Source: G020354785 sp964461435 (lineage in GTDB: Bacteria > Bacteroidota > Bacteroidia > Bacteroidales > UBA10428). Taken from it: a stretch of DNA of 64,000 nucleotides. Shown in pieces: positions 17,004 through 26,478 of the stretch (position 1 is its first letter; every line of letters starts with the position of its first letter). A model generated the notes under the pieces. It did no database searches. It was not told the DNA's origin and worked only from the letters and a program-made list of their open reading frames with translations. The stretch lies in assembly GCA_964461435.1 (NCBI GenBank), contig CAYWUI010000001.1:80913-144912 (forward strand), written 5' to 3'. The position numbers and the translations under genes were made by a program.

Positions 17004-17140
17004 GTGCTTTTATAACTTTATAAAAGAAGAATTAAGGGTAAAAAATGAATTTTTTAAATTTTGTATAATCTCCTGAATATCAGTAATTGATAATATGATC
17101 GCCAGAAAATATTTCTTTATACGCGGAGTTTATGAATATT

Positions 17141-17156
17141 TGGTATAGTAATTGCC
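17141..17156 (+). promoter_or_regulatory. Sigma-54 (-24/-12) promoter upstream of the PEP/pyruvate-binding protein gene
   Basis: The bases TGGTATAGTAATTGCC match the sigma-54 consensus TGGYAYRnnnnTTGCW in every fixed position except the last. The invariant GG (17142-17143) and GC (17154-17155) are exactly ten bases apart. The start of transcription would be near 17,167, about 100 bases before the ATG at 17268. A sigma-54 activator gene lies immediately on the other side. Confidence 0.72.
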
Positions 17157-17267
17157 TGTAATTAAAGGACTAGAAAACAAAATGCTATAATATTATATAA
17201 AAATCAGGTTTATAATAACCGTAAATTAATATAGAATTATTTTCTTTGCAGAGCTAAAATTATTAAT

Positions 17268-19904
17268 ATGGGGATGGACAAAGTATATACTAATATGAGC
17301 ACCGGGTTAACCGGACTGGACAAGGTGATTCAGGGTGTTATTCCGGGTGATAATATTATATGGCAGGTAGATTCCATAGATGAGTATATTCCTTTTATTA
17401 ATCCTTTTTATAATGAAGCGGTAAAAAATAAGATACCTGTTATATATTTCAGGTTTGCCGGACACCAGGCATTACTGCCCGCAAACAATGTTGCCAGGAC
17501 ATATACTTTAAATCCTGATGATGGATTTGAGTCATTTATTTCCACGATATTCGATGTAATTGAAGAGTATGGTTACGGCACCTATTATATTTTTGACTGT
17601 CTGTCTGACCTGGTTGTTGAATGGTACAGTGATCGTATGATGGCAAACTTTTTTATGCTGGCTTGCCCGTATCTTTATGATAATAAGACAGTTGCTTATT
17701 TTGGTATTCTCAGGAACGTGCATATGCCTATTACAATAAACGCAATTCACAATACTGCCCAGATTGTCTTTGATGTATACAGGAATAAAGACATACTCTA
17801 CATCCATCCTCTGAAAGTATACAAACGGTATTCCCCGACAATGTATATGCTGCATAGCATGGAAGGAGGGGAGTTTAAACCGGTCACCAGAAGCTCAATA
17901 ATATCGGAAATACTGACATCTATTCCCCAGCCATGGCTTGATTATACTGTTCAAAGACTGGATATATGGAGAAGAAGCTTTTTTGAAGCCCAGGAATTAT
18001 ATAAAAAAGATAAAGACGAACTGAAAGGCGAAAAAGCGGGTGAACTTTTTACCCGTCTTCTCAGGATGGCCATTACCAGGGACCCAAGGCTGCTTAAGCT
18101 GGCACAGGAGTACCTCCAGTTATCAGATCTTATTGATATAGGCAAAAGAATGATAGGAACCGGACTTATAGGTGGGAAATCAGTCGGCATGCTTATTGCC
18201 AGAGCTGTTTTAAAGAAGGCAAATATCCGCTGGCAGGAGGTTCTTGAAGAACACGATTCATTTTTTATCGGCTCAGATGTGTTCTATACCTATCTTATTA
18301 GAAATGGATGCTGGTGGATGAGGAGAAAATTAAAAAACAGCGGTTCGGTATTTGATGATGCCGAAGAAGTCAGCAAAATTATTCTTACCGGCACATTCCC
18401 CGATGATATTAAGGATCAGTTTACCGAAATGCTTAATTATTTCGGGCAATCACCGATAATTGTCAGGTCCAGCAGTCTTCTTGAAGATGCCTACGGGAAT
18501 TCGTTTTCAGGTAAGTATGAAAGCATATTCTGCGCAAACCAGGGTACTCCCGAAGAAAGGCTCGAACGTTTTATGTCAGCTGTAAGAATTGTATATGCAA
18601 GTACCATGAAGAAAGAGGCACTGGCATACAGGACACACTACGGACTTATGGATCAGGATGAACAAATGGCCCTTTTGGTGCAGAGGGTCTCAGGCGCCAA
18701 ATATGACAATTTCTATTTGCCTCATATTGCAGGAGTAGGATTCTCCTACAATCCTTATGTGTGGGATAAAGATATTGATCCTGAAGCAGGCATGGTACGC
18801 CTGGTATTCGGACTGGGAACAAGGGCTGTTAATCGAAATGATGACGATTATATACGTATTGTAGCCCTTAATGAACCTCTGAAGCGCCCTGAAGCAAATT
18901 TCGACGAAGTGAAAAAATATACACAGAAGCGTGTGGATATCATGGATTTATCTGCCAACCAGCTAACATCCAATTATTTTATGGATCTGGCGAAAGTTAT
19001 TACTGACCTGCCCCTGGAAATATTCACATCCCGCGACGAAGAACTTGAGCGCATTGCCAGGGAAAGGAACATGCAAAACATATTTTCTCATGTGCTTACA
19101 TTTAATAAACTTTTATCCGATAAAGAATTTGTGAATGATATAAAAGAGATGCTGGAAATTCTTAGAAAAGCTTATAATTTTCATGTAGATATAGAATTTA
19201 CTGCCAATTTTCAAAATGACGGTACTTACAAGATAAATCTTGTCCAGTGCAGGCCATTTCAGATCACAGGCGATATGCGTACTCTTAAAATACCTGAAAA
19301 TATAAATGGCAGCGATCTGATAATCAGAACCAGGGGACCTATTGTCGGAAACAGCATATCTACAATAATTAACAGGGTAATTTATGTTATCCCCGAAGTG
19401 TATGGAAAGCTGAACATAAGCGACCGGTACTCAATTGCCAGGTTGATAGGAGAACTTACACATTCAGATAAAACCGGCGCCCGTAAGAAAATCAATATTG
19501 CCCTTATAGGTCCGGGCAGATGGGGCACTACAACACCTTCGCTTGGCGTTCCCGTATCATTTTCAGAGATTAATACTGTTTCGGTTTTGTGCGAGATAGC
19601 TTATATGCATGAGGGATTAATTCCCGATGTATCGCTGGGGACACACTTCTTCAACGACCTTGTTGAAATGAACATGATCTATTTTGCAGTATACCCTGAT
19701 AAAAAGGGTTATATTCTGAACAGCGGCTTCTTTGATAATGCGGAAAACAAACTTGCAGAATTACATCCAAATGCAAAATTGTGGGCTAATGTCATAAAGG
19801 TAATAGATATTAGTGAGGAGGAGAATGAATCTGTTTTAAAACTGACATTAAATTCAATGGAGCAGGAAGGGGTATTATATATCAGCAGCAGGAAGAAAAG
19901 TTAA
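17268..19904 (+). CDS. Pseudo-KaiC / PPDK_N (ATP-grasp) protein of unknown function
   Basis: An 878-residue protein. Residues 8-200 resemble a KaiC/RecA-fold domain: 'MSTGLTGLDKVIQGVIPGDNII' at the start and a Walker-B-like 'YYIFDCLSDLVV' (106-117). However, the Walker A P-loop is absent. From about 290 comes the PEP/pyruvate-binding ATP-grasp domain of pyruvate phosphate dikinase and PEP synthase: 'GTGLIGGKSVGM', 'IIVRSSSLLEDAYGNSFSGKYES' (397-419) and 'NLVQCRPFQ' near 662. The C-terminal third has 'ALIGPGRWGTTTPSLG'. The swivelling phosphohistidine domain and the PEP-binding TIM barrel are both missing, so the normal PPDK reaction is impossible on this chain alone. gltB starts 50 bases downstream. 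Annotated in databases only as PEP/pyruvate-binding; function unknown. Confidence 0.85.
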   Translation: MGMDKVYTNMSTGLTGLDKVIQGVIPGDNIIWQVDSIDEYIPFINPFYNEAVKNKIPVIYFRFAGHQALLPANNVARTYTLNPDDGFESFISTIFDVIEEYGYGTYYIFDCLSDLVVEWYSDRMMANFFMLACPYLYDNKTVAYFGILRNVHMPITINAIHNTAQIVFDVYRNKDILYIHPLKVYKRYSPTMYMLHSMEGGEFKPVTRSSIISEILTSIPQPWLDYTVQRLDIWRRSFFEAQELYKKDKDELKGEKAGELFTRLLRMAITRDPRLLKLAQEYLQLSDLIDIGKRMIGTGLIGGKSVGMLIARAVLKKANIRWQEVLEEHDSFFIGSDVFYTYLIRNGCWWMRRKLKNSGSVFDDAEEVSKIILTGTFPDDIKDQFTEMLNYFGQSPIIVRSSSLLEDAYGNSFSGKYESIFCANQGTPEERLERFMSAVRIVYASTMKKEALAYRTHYGLMDQDEQMALLVQRVSGAKYDNFYLPHIAGVGFSYNPYVWDKDIDPEAGMVRLVFGLGTRAVNRNDDDYIRIVALNEPLKRPEANFDEVKKYTQKRVDIMDLSANQLTSNYFMDLAKVITDLPLEIFTSRDEELERIARERNMQNIFSHVLTFNKLLSDKEFVNDIKEMLEILRKAYNFHVDIEFTANFQNDGTYKINLVQCRPFQITGDMRTLKIPENINGSDLIIRTRGPIVGNSISTIINRVIYVIPEVYGKLNISDRYSIARLIGELTHSDKTGARKKINIALIGPGRWGTTTPSLGVPVSFSEINTVSVLCEIAYMHEGLIPDVSLGTHFFNDLVEMNMIYFAVYPDKKGYILNSGFFDNAENKLAELHPNAKLWANVIKVIDISEEENESVLKLTLNSMEQEGVLYISSRKKS

Positions 19905-19954
19905 ATACATATAAATATATTAAATATAATCTAATAAATCAGACATGTCAAATT

Positions 19955-22900
19955 ATGAGAGCAGCAGGTTTATATGATCCTTTTTATGAACATGATGGGT
20001 GTGGGGTGGGATTTATAGCAAATATAAACGGACAACCTTCACATCAGTTAATATCCGATGGCATAACAATATTAAAGAATCTTGTACATCGCGGCGCTAC
20101 AGGGGGTGATCTTAAGACCGGTGATGGTGCGGGTATTTTAATACAGATGCCACATCAGTTTCTTTTGAAGGAAGCCGTGAAGCAAAGATTTAATCTCCCG
20201 CCTGCCGGTGCATATGGTGTAGGAATGTTGTTTCTTCCACAGAAAGCAGGAGTTAGGGGAAAAGTAACTGCAGTAATTGAAAAAACTGTCGGGAAAGAAG
20301 GAGGTACAATACTGGGATGGAGAGATGTCCCGGCATGCCCCGGATGTCTGGGTAAAACAGCCATTGACTCAATGCCGTATATATGCCAGGTGTTTGTCGA
20401 ATTCCTCTCACTCTCAGGTGCGGATCTTGAGAGAAAGTTATATATCGTGAGGCGAAGCATAGAGAATAAGGTATCAAAAATGAAACTTGCACTGGATGAA
20501 TTCTATATACCGTCATTTTCATGTAGTACCATAATATATAAAGGTTTATTTGTCGCACCCCAGTTTGAGGAGTTTTATATTGACCTGAAAGACAAAGATT
20601 TTCAAAGCGCCATAATTATTGTTCACCAGCGTTATAGTACAAACACATTCCCGTCATGGTCGCTGGCACAACCTTTCAGGTATATAGCACATAATGGGGA
20701 AATTAATACCCTGCGCGGCAATATTAATAAAATGAAAGCCCGCGAAAAGATAATATCTTCGGCCCTGTTCGGTGATGATATCAGAAAATTGCTGCCTGTA
20801 ATTAATACGGGGTTAAGTGATTCGGGAATATTTGATAATGTATTTGAGCTTCTATTTCAAAGTGGTTTTTCCATAGAACATTCAATGATGATGATGGTCC
20901 CCGAGGCTTTTGGAAGCAGGTATCATATAAGTGAAGATAAGCGTGCGTTCTATGAATATCATTCGGCAATCATGGAACCATGGGACGGCCCCGCTGCCTT
21001 GATTTTTACCGATGGGGTCAAAGTGGGAGCGGCCCTTGACAGAAACGGACTCAGACCTGCAAGATACACCATTACAAAAAGCGGGAGACTGATTATGGCT
21101 TCTGAGTTTGGTGTTCTGGAAATTCAGCCTGAAGACGTATTACAAAAAGGGCACCTTTCCCCGGGCAAGATGATCATGGTCGATACGCGGAAACAAAGGA
21201 TCATATATGACAATGAGGTCAAGTCCACTATTTCACGCAGGAAGCCATACAGAAGGTGGCTTGAACAAAACCGCATAGAACTTAAAGGCCTCTTTCAGCC
21301 ACCGGGTCCGGTTACCATAGAATCGGGCTCTTTGACCCTGAAGCAGAGAGTATTCGGATATACTCTCGAAGACATAAATATGATAATTACTCCTATGGCT
21401 GAAAATGCACAGGAGCCAGTAGGCTCAATGGGTAATGACAGTGCCCTTGCTGTCCTTTCGGAGAGGCCGCAGCTTCTCTACAACTATTTCAAACAGCAAT
21501 TTGCACAGGTAACAAATCCGCCTATTGATCCTTATCGCGAAAATCTGGTAATGTCTCTTATGAGTTTTATCGGCAGGGAGAGGAACCTTCTTGAGGAAAC
21601 CCCGCTGCACTGCCATCAGCTTAAATTGCCGCATCCCATACTTACAAATGAAGATGTGGACAAATTACGTAATGTTGAAATTGAGGATTTTCGTACCGCT
21701 ACCGTACCCATTCTCTTTAATATAACCAACGGTAAGGATATTGAAAGAGCCCTGCGGGAAATATGCAAAGAGGTGGTAAAAAAGGTAGATGACGGATACT
21801 CGTTGATAGTTCTGAGTGACAGGGGTGTTAATGAAAATAATATAGCGGTGCCGGTTTTGCTTGCTACGGCGGCTGTACATCATCACCTTGTAAGTGTCGG
21901 GAAAAGACAGCTGTCGGGACTAGTGGTTGAAACGGGGGAAGCCAGGGAGGTGATGCATTTTGCCCTTCTGATCAGTTACGGAGCCAGTGCTGTAAATCCA
22001 TACCTGGCTTTTGAAACTGTTGCCGTTCTGAAAGCCAAAAATATACTTTCAGGGGATATCAAGTTAGAAGCAGCCATAGATAACTATATTACCGCAATTA
22101 AAAAGGGACTGCTGAAGATCATGTCAAAAATGGGTGTCTCAACAATACGCAGTTACAGGGGAGCACAGCTCTTTGAGGCAATCGGACTCAATTCGGAGTT
22201 TACGGAAAAGTATTTTCCCGGCACCCCATCAAGAATAGGAGGTATCGGCTTATCCCAGATTGTTGAAGAATCCATAAAACGCCATAAAGATGCGTATGAT
22301 CTGAATAATAAGACCAGCGGTCTTGAATCAGGCGGAAATATTCATTACAGGAGTTTCTCTGAACAACATATTATTTCACCGGAGGTTATTATGCTTCTGC
22401 AGAAAGCAACAAGGGAAAATGATTACCTGCTTTATAAAGAATATGCTGAACTAATTAATAACAAATCGAAGAATCTTTGTACACTACGGGGATTATTGAA
22501 ATTCAGGAAGAGGGAACCGGTGCCTGTCGGGGAAGTTGAATCTGAGCAGTCAATAATAAAGCGGTTTGTTACCTCGGCAATGTCCTTCGGATCAATAAGC
22601 AAGGAGGCTCATGAAACCCTGGCTATTGCCATGAACAGGCTCGGTGCTGCAAGCAATTCAGGGGAGGGCGGGGAGGATGAAGAGAGGTATAAGGCTTTAC
22701 CTAACGGTGATAGTTCCAAAAGCATGATCAAACAGGTTGCTTCTGCAAGATTCGGCGTAACGAGTAACTACCTTATAAATTCCAGGGAGTTACAGATTAA
22801 GATGGCCCAGGGTGCAAAACCAGGTGAAGGAGGCCAGCTTCCCGGACATAAAGTAAATGAAATTATTGCCAGGGTGCGGCATTCGATACCGGGAGTGATG

Positions 22901-24478
22901 CTAATATCACCACCGCCCCACCACGATATCTATTCTATTGAGGATCTGTCAGAGCTTATTTTTGACCTTAAGTGTGCCAGTCCGGGTGCCAAAGTATCGG
23001 TCAAGCTTGTTGCAGAGGTTGGGGTTGGGACAATAGCGGCAGGTGTGGCAAAGGGAGGTGCTGATATGGTATTGATCAGTGGTCATGACGGCGGTACGGG
23101 AGCATCGCCCGTGTCATCAATAAAGCATGCAGGCATTCCGTGGGAAATGGGACTGTCGGAAACACAGCAGGTTCTTGTAATGAATAAATTAAGGAACCGT
23201 ATACGTGTCCAGGTTGACGGGAAGCTGCATACGGGAAGAGATGTGGTTATAGGGGCCCTTCTTGGGGCAGATGAGTTTGGGTTTGGAACAACAGCTCTTG
23301 TTACTATGGGCTGTGTTATGATGAGAAAGTGCCACCTCAACACTTGTCCGGTTGGAGTAGCAACGCAGGATCCGCAACTGAGGAAAAAATTTAAGGGCAG
23401 ACCTGAATATCTCATGAATTTTATGAGGTTCATTGCCCGCGATGTGCGTGAGATAATGGCCAGTCTCGGGTTTCGTACATTTAATGAAATGATTGGCCAG
23501 GCTGACATACTGATGGTAGATGACACAGCAGGGAACTGGAAAACAAAAAAACTTGATTTGTCGGGAATAATAATGAAGCCACCGGTAAATAAGAAAAGTA
23601 AGCTCCATTTTATATCTTCAGAAAAAAATGATTTTTCAAATAATATCGATAAAGAGATCATAGAAAAGTCAGCCGGCGCAATTGAAAACAAGCAGCGAAT
23701 AAACATGTTTGCTTCTATCCGCAATTCCAACCGTGCCGTAGGCGCAACCCTGAGTGCTGAAGTTTCCAAAAGGTACGGATCACAAGGCCTGCCTGAAAAT
23801 ACTGTAAACTGCAAGTTTACCGGCTCTGCAGGCCAGAGTTTCGGAGCATTCCTCGCACCAGGCATCACGTTCGAACTTGAAGGGGAATGCAATGACTATA
23901 CAGGCAAAGGACTGTCAGGTGGTAAGATAATTGTCTACCCCCCAAAAAATTCACAATTCAGACCACAGAATAATATCATAATAGGAAATGTAAGTCTTTT
24001 CGGGGCTACAAGAGGCGAAGTATATATTAACGGGATGGCAGGGGAGAGGTTTGCCGTAAGAAACAGCGGGGCGGTGGCTGTTGTTGAAGGTATTGGTGAC
24101 CATGGCTGTGAATACATGACAGGAGGTGTGGTTGTGATCCTTGGAAAAACAGGAATAAATTTCGGGGCAGGGATGAGTGGAGGTATAGCATATGTACTTG
24201 ACCAGGACCAGCTTTTCGATACCAAATGTAATCTTGAAATGATAGATGTTGAGCCGCTGGCCGGTAAGACTGACCATAGCAGATTGTATACTTTAATACA
24301 GAATCATGTAAAGTATACGGGCAGTGAATATGCTGAACGTATATTGAAAGACTGGACTGAAATACTGCCACAGTTTGTCAAGGTAATGCCAATTGACTAT
24401 AAGAGGGCACTCGAGAGAATAAAAAAGGAAGAATCAAAAGATACAGAAGTTGTTTCACTAACAGAGGAGGTTTATTAA
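19955..24478 (+). CDS. gltB: Glutamate synthase large subunit
   Basis: A 1507-residue GOGAT alpha chain. A 15-residue propeptide is expected to be removed to expose Cys16 of 'GCGVGFIANI', the nucleophile of the class II glutamine amidotransferase domain (16-about 420). Next come the central domain, then the FMN-binding synthase domain (about 850-1230, 'SGEGGEDEERY', 'KPGEGGQLPGHKV', 'ISGHDGGTGASP'). The 3Fe-4S cysteines lie in 'CVMMRKCHLNTCPVG', and a C-terminal beta-helix (about 1270-1480) has 'GGKIIVYPP' and 'GCEYMTGGVVVILG'. It transfers glutamine amide N to 2-oxoglutarate. gltD follows with no gap. The long antisense frames inside it are shadows. Confidence 0.97.
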   Translation: MRAAGLYDPFYEHDGCGVGFIANINGQPSHQLISDGITILKNLVHRGATGGDLKTGDGAGILIQMPHQFLLKEAVKQRFNLPPAGAYGVGMLFLPQKAGVRGKVTAVIEKTVGKEGGTILGWRDVPACPGCLGKTAIDSMPYICQVFVEFLSLSGADLERKLYIVRRSIENKVSKMKLALDEFYIPSFSCSTIIYKGLFVAPQFEEFYIDLKDKDFQSAIIIVHQRYSTNTFPSWSLAQPFRYIAHNGEINTLRGNINKMKAREKIISSALFGDDIRKLLPVINTGLSDSGIFDNVFELLFQSGFSIEHSMMMMVPEAFGSRYHISEDKRAFYEYHSAIMEPWDGPAALIFTDGVKVGAALDRNGLRPARYTITKSGRLIMASEFGVLEIQPEDVLQKGHLSPGKMIMVDTRKQRIIYDNEVKSTISRRKPYRRWLEQNRIELKGLFQPPGPVTIESGSLTLKQRVFGYTLEDINMIITPMAENAQEPVGSMGNDSALAVLSERPQLLYNYFKQQFAQVTNPPIDPYRENLVMSLMSFIGRERNLLEETPLHCHQLKLPHPILTNEDVDKLRNVEIEDFRTATVPILFNITNGKDIERALREICKEVVKKVDDGYSLIVLSDRGVNENNIAVPVLLATAAVHHHLVSVGKRQLSGLVVETGEAREVMHFALLISYGASAVNPYLAFETVAVLKAKNILSGDIKLEAAIDNYITAIKKGLLKIMSKMGVSTIRSYRGAQLFEAIGLNSEFTEKYFPGTPSRIGGIGLSQIVEESIKRHKDAYDLNNKTSGLESGGNIHYRSFSEQHIISPEVIMLLQKATRENDYLLYKEYAELINNKSKNLCTLRGLLKFRKREPVPVGEVESEQSIIKRFVTSAMSFGSISKEAHETLAIAMNRLGAASNSGEGGEDEERYKALPNGDSSKSMIKQVASARFGVTSNYLINSRELQIKMAQGAKPGEGGQLPGHKVNEIIARVRHSIPGVMLISPPPHHDIYSIEDLSELIFDLKCASPGAKVSVKLVAEVGVGTIAAGVAKGGADMVLISGHDGGTGASPVSSIKHAGIPWEMGLSETQQVLVMNKLRNRIRVQVDGKLHTGRDVVIGALLGADEFGFGTTALVTMGCVMMRKCHLNTCPVGVATQDPQLRKKFKGRPEYLMNFMRFIARDVREIMASLGFRTFNEMIGQADILMVDDTAGNWKTKKLDLSGIIMKPPVNKKSKLHFISSEKNDFSNNIDKEIIEKSAGAIENKQRINMFASIRNSNRAVGATLSAEVSKRYGSQGLPENTVNCKFTGSAGQSFGAFLAPGITFELEGECNDYTGKGLSGGKIIVYPPKNSQFRPQNNIIIGNVSLFGATRGEVYINGMAGERFAVRNSGAVAVVEGIGDHGCEYMTGGVVVILGKTGINFGAGMSGGIAYVLDQDQLFDTKCNLEMIDVEPLAGKTDHSRLYTLIQNHVKYTGSEYAERILKDWTEILPQFVKVMPIDYKRALERIKKEESKDTEVVSLTEEVY

Positions 24479-25906
24479 GTGGGCAAAATTACAGGATTTA
24501 TTGACTTTAAAAGGGAAAATTATACCTACATTAAGAAAGAGGAGCGCACAAATAATTATAATGAGTTTATTATTATGCGCTCTGAACAGGAGTTGCGCAA
24601 CCAGGGGGCACGCTGCATGGATTGCGGCATTCCGTTTTGTCATTCACTGGGCTGTCCGGTTTACAATCTCATACCTGACTGGAATGATCTGGTTTACAGG
24701 AATAAGTGGCATGAGGCTTACGAGCAGCTTGAAAAGACGAATAATCTTCCTGAAATTACCGGCCGTGTTTGTCCCGCTCCCTGTGAGAGTGCATGCACCC
24801 TGTCAATTAACAGCAGTCCGGTCACAATCAAACAACTTGAACTTGCAATTATTGAGAATGCCTTCAAAAAGGGATGGGTTGAACCAAAGCCCCCGTTTTC
24901 TGAAACAGGTAAGAGGGTTGCCGTTGTAGGTTCGGGTCCGGCCGGACTGGCAGCTGCGCAGCAGTTAAGGCGAAGTGGCCATAAAGTAGTTATGTTTGAA
25001 AAAGATATTAAGCCAGGAGGAATACTCAGATACGGAATCCCTGATTTTAAACTGGGGAAATGGGTAATAGACAGGAGAATAGAGCAGATGGAAAGGGAAG
25101 GGATAGAATTTGTCACTGATGTTGTAATAGGAGAAGATCTGTCAGCTCATTATTTAAGAAAAACATATGATGCAATACTCCTTGCTGTGGGCGCGGGGGA
25201 GCCAAGAAACCTTAACGTACAGGGAAGAGGATTTGAAGGGATATATTTTGCTATGGACTACCTTAAAAAATCAAATCAATATGTTGCAGGGGAATTGAAG
25301 GAGCATGAGATTATTAATGCAAAGGATAAGACAGTGCTTGTTATCGGAGGCGGGGACACCGGTTCTGACTGTGTCGGAACAGCAAACAGGCAGGGAGCGA
25401 AACAAATATACCAGTTTGAAATTCTGCCCAGGCCCAGGATATGGAAGGAGGAATGGAATCCGGAGTGGCCCGGCTGGCCGTCAATATTAAGAACATCGAC
25501 TTCACAGGAAGAAGGCTGTAAAAGAGAATGGTGTATCCTTACCAAAAAATTTACAGGGAAGGGTATTAATCTCGGGAAAGCCTCTTTTTCAAAAGTTGAA
25601 TGGATAAGGGATGAATCGACAAAAAAAGAAAAGATGGTTGAAGTGCAGGGATCAGATTTCACCCTGGATGTTGATATGGTTTTCCTGGCTATGGGCTTCC
25701 TGCATACCGAGCACAACAGGCTTTTAAAGGACCTGGGTATACTTTTTGACGTAAAAGGTAATATTAAAACCAATAATAATTATTCAACCGATGTTACCGG
25801 CGTATTTACTGCGGGCGATGCTTCCCTTGGAGCTTCACTGGTTGTGAGAGCCATATACCAGGGACGCGAGGCTGCAAAAGAAATTGACAGGTACCTGCGT
25901 AAATAA
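24479..25906 (+). CDS. gltD: Glutamate synthase small subunit
   Basis: A 475-residue FAD/NAD(P)H subunit that feeds electrons to GltB. N-terminal cysteines for 4Fe-4S clusters are in 'CMDCGIPFCHSLGCPVYN' and 'CPAPCESACTL'. The first dinucleotide fold is 'VAVVGSGPAGLAAAQQL', and the NAD(P)H fold is 'VLVIGGGDTGSDCVGTA'. The C-terminal 'TNNNYSTDVTGVFTAGDASLGASLVV' closes the FAD site. It starts with GTG at 24479, directly after the TAA of gltB. The ribosome site AGAGGAGG (24463-24470) lies inside the end of gltB, so the two subunits are translationally coupled. Confidence 0.97.
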   Translation: MGKITGFIDFKRENYTYIKKEERTNNYNEFIIMRSEQELRNQGARCMDCGIPFCHSLGCPVYNLIPDWNDLVYRNKWHEAYEQLEKTNNLPEITGRVCPAPCESACTLSINSSPVTIKQLELAIIENAFKKGWVEPKPPFSETGKRVAVVGSGPAGLAAAQQLRRSGHKVVMFEKDIKPGGILRYGIPDFKLGKWVIDRRIEQMEREGIEFVTDVVIGEDLSAHYLRKTYDAILLAVGAGEPRNLNVQGRGFEGIYFAMDYLKKSNQYVAGELKEHEIINAKDKTVLVIGGGDTGSDCVGTANRQGAKQIYQFEILPRPRIWKEEWNPEWPGWPSILRTSTSQEEGCKREWCILTKKFTGKGINLGKASFSKVEWIRDESTKKEKMVEVQGSDFTLDVDMVFLAMGFLHTEHNRLLKDLGILFDVKGNIKTNNNYSTDVTGVFTAGDASLGASLVVRAIYQGREAAKEIDRYLRK

Positions 25907-25913
25907 AAGGGAT

Positions 25914-25961
25914 ATTCCATAATATTTTATAACTTGCCGGCGAAATTCATTGTTATGGAAT
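25914..25961. repeat. Inverted repeat between gltD and the HIT gene
   Basis: Arms ATTCCATAA (25914-25922) and TTATGGAAT (25953-25961) are perfect 9-base inverted copies with 30 bases between. In the loop the bases GCCGGC form a small self-complementary core. No T-run follows, so it is not a standard terminator; it may be an operator or an mRNA-processing hairpin. Confidence 0.5.
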
Positions 25962-25978
25962 CTAAGACTTTTATATAA

Positions 25979-26470
25979 ATGAATGAAAGTCAGGATAATA
26001 CTGGATGTCCTTTTTGCAAGCCCGAGATCAGGAACTTATCGTTTTATGAAAACAGCAAATTCATCGCTATATATAATATAGCTCCAATACTGCCCGGACA
26101 TACACTGGTTATTCCAAAAAAACACCTTATAAGTTTTTTTGATTTGGCAGACAAGGATTTGTTTGAATTTATAAAATTCAGCAGGACCGTAATAAGGATA
26201 TTATCAAAAGCATTTAATACAGAAGCATTTAACTGGACATTACAGGAAAAAGCTGAAGCCGGCCAGTCAATTGCTCACATGCATATTCATGTTATGCCGA
26301 GAAAGCCCGAAGACCTTCCCCATCCGGGAGACTGGTACCCAAAATTAAAATACAATATTGGCGATATTCTTGACAGCCATAAAAGAGCGCACTTAACAGA
26401 GGATCAACTGGCAGCAATTATTGAAAAATTAAGAAGCACAGCTGCAGAAGTAGTTAAAGAAATGTCTTGA
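25979..26470 (+). CDS. HIT-family nucleotide hydrolase
   Basis: A 163-residue protein with the histidine triad 'HMHIHVMPR' (near residue 100) and the N-terminal 'CPFCKPEIRNLSFYENSKFIAIYNIAPILPGHTLVIPKKH'. The 'CPFC' pair near residue 10 is typical of Zn-binding Fhit/HinT-like members. The central His attacks the alpha-phosphate of Ap4A-like dinucleotides or AMP conjugates. It is 72 bases downstream of gltD with an inverted repeat in the gap. The exact substrate is not readable from the sequence. Confidence 0.9.
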   Translation: MNESQDNTGCPFCKPEIRNLSFYENSKFIAIYNIAPILPGHTLVIPKKHLISFFDLADKDLFEFIKFSRTVIRILSKAFNTEAFNWTLQEKAEAGQSIAHMHIHVMPRKPEDLPHPGDWYPKLKYNIGDILDSHKRAHLTEDQLAAIIEKLRSTAAEVVKEMS

Positions 26471-26478
26471 TCAATAAA

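Larger units (their letters stand above)
16922..17267. other. Divergent regulatory region between sigma-54 activator and 17268 gene
   Basis: About 346 bases, strongly A+T rich, with no coding frame. It contains the nested palindrome (16960-17000), the activator's -7 box and the -24/-12 promoter, which are entered separately. The stretch 17003-17140 between the palindrome and the -24/-12 element shows nothing else that I recognise. Confidence 0.6.

Noticed and set aside
23083..23892. 269-codon open frame on the minus strand inside gltB
   Set aside because: It lies fully opposite the FMN/Fe-S domain of gltB, has no family motifs and no ribosome site; it is a shadow of a highly biased coding sequence.
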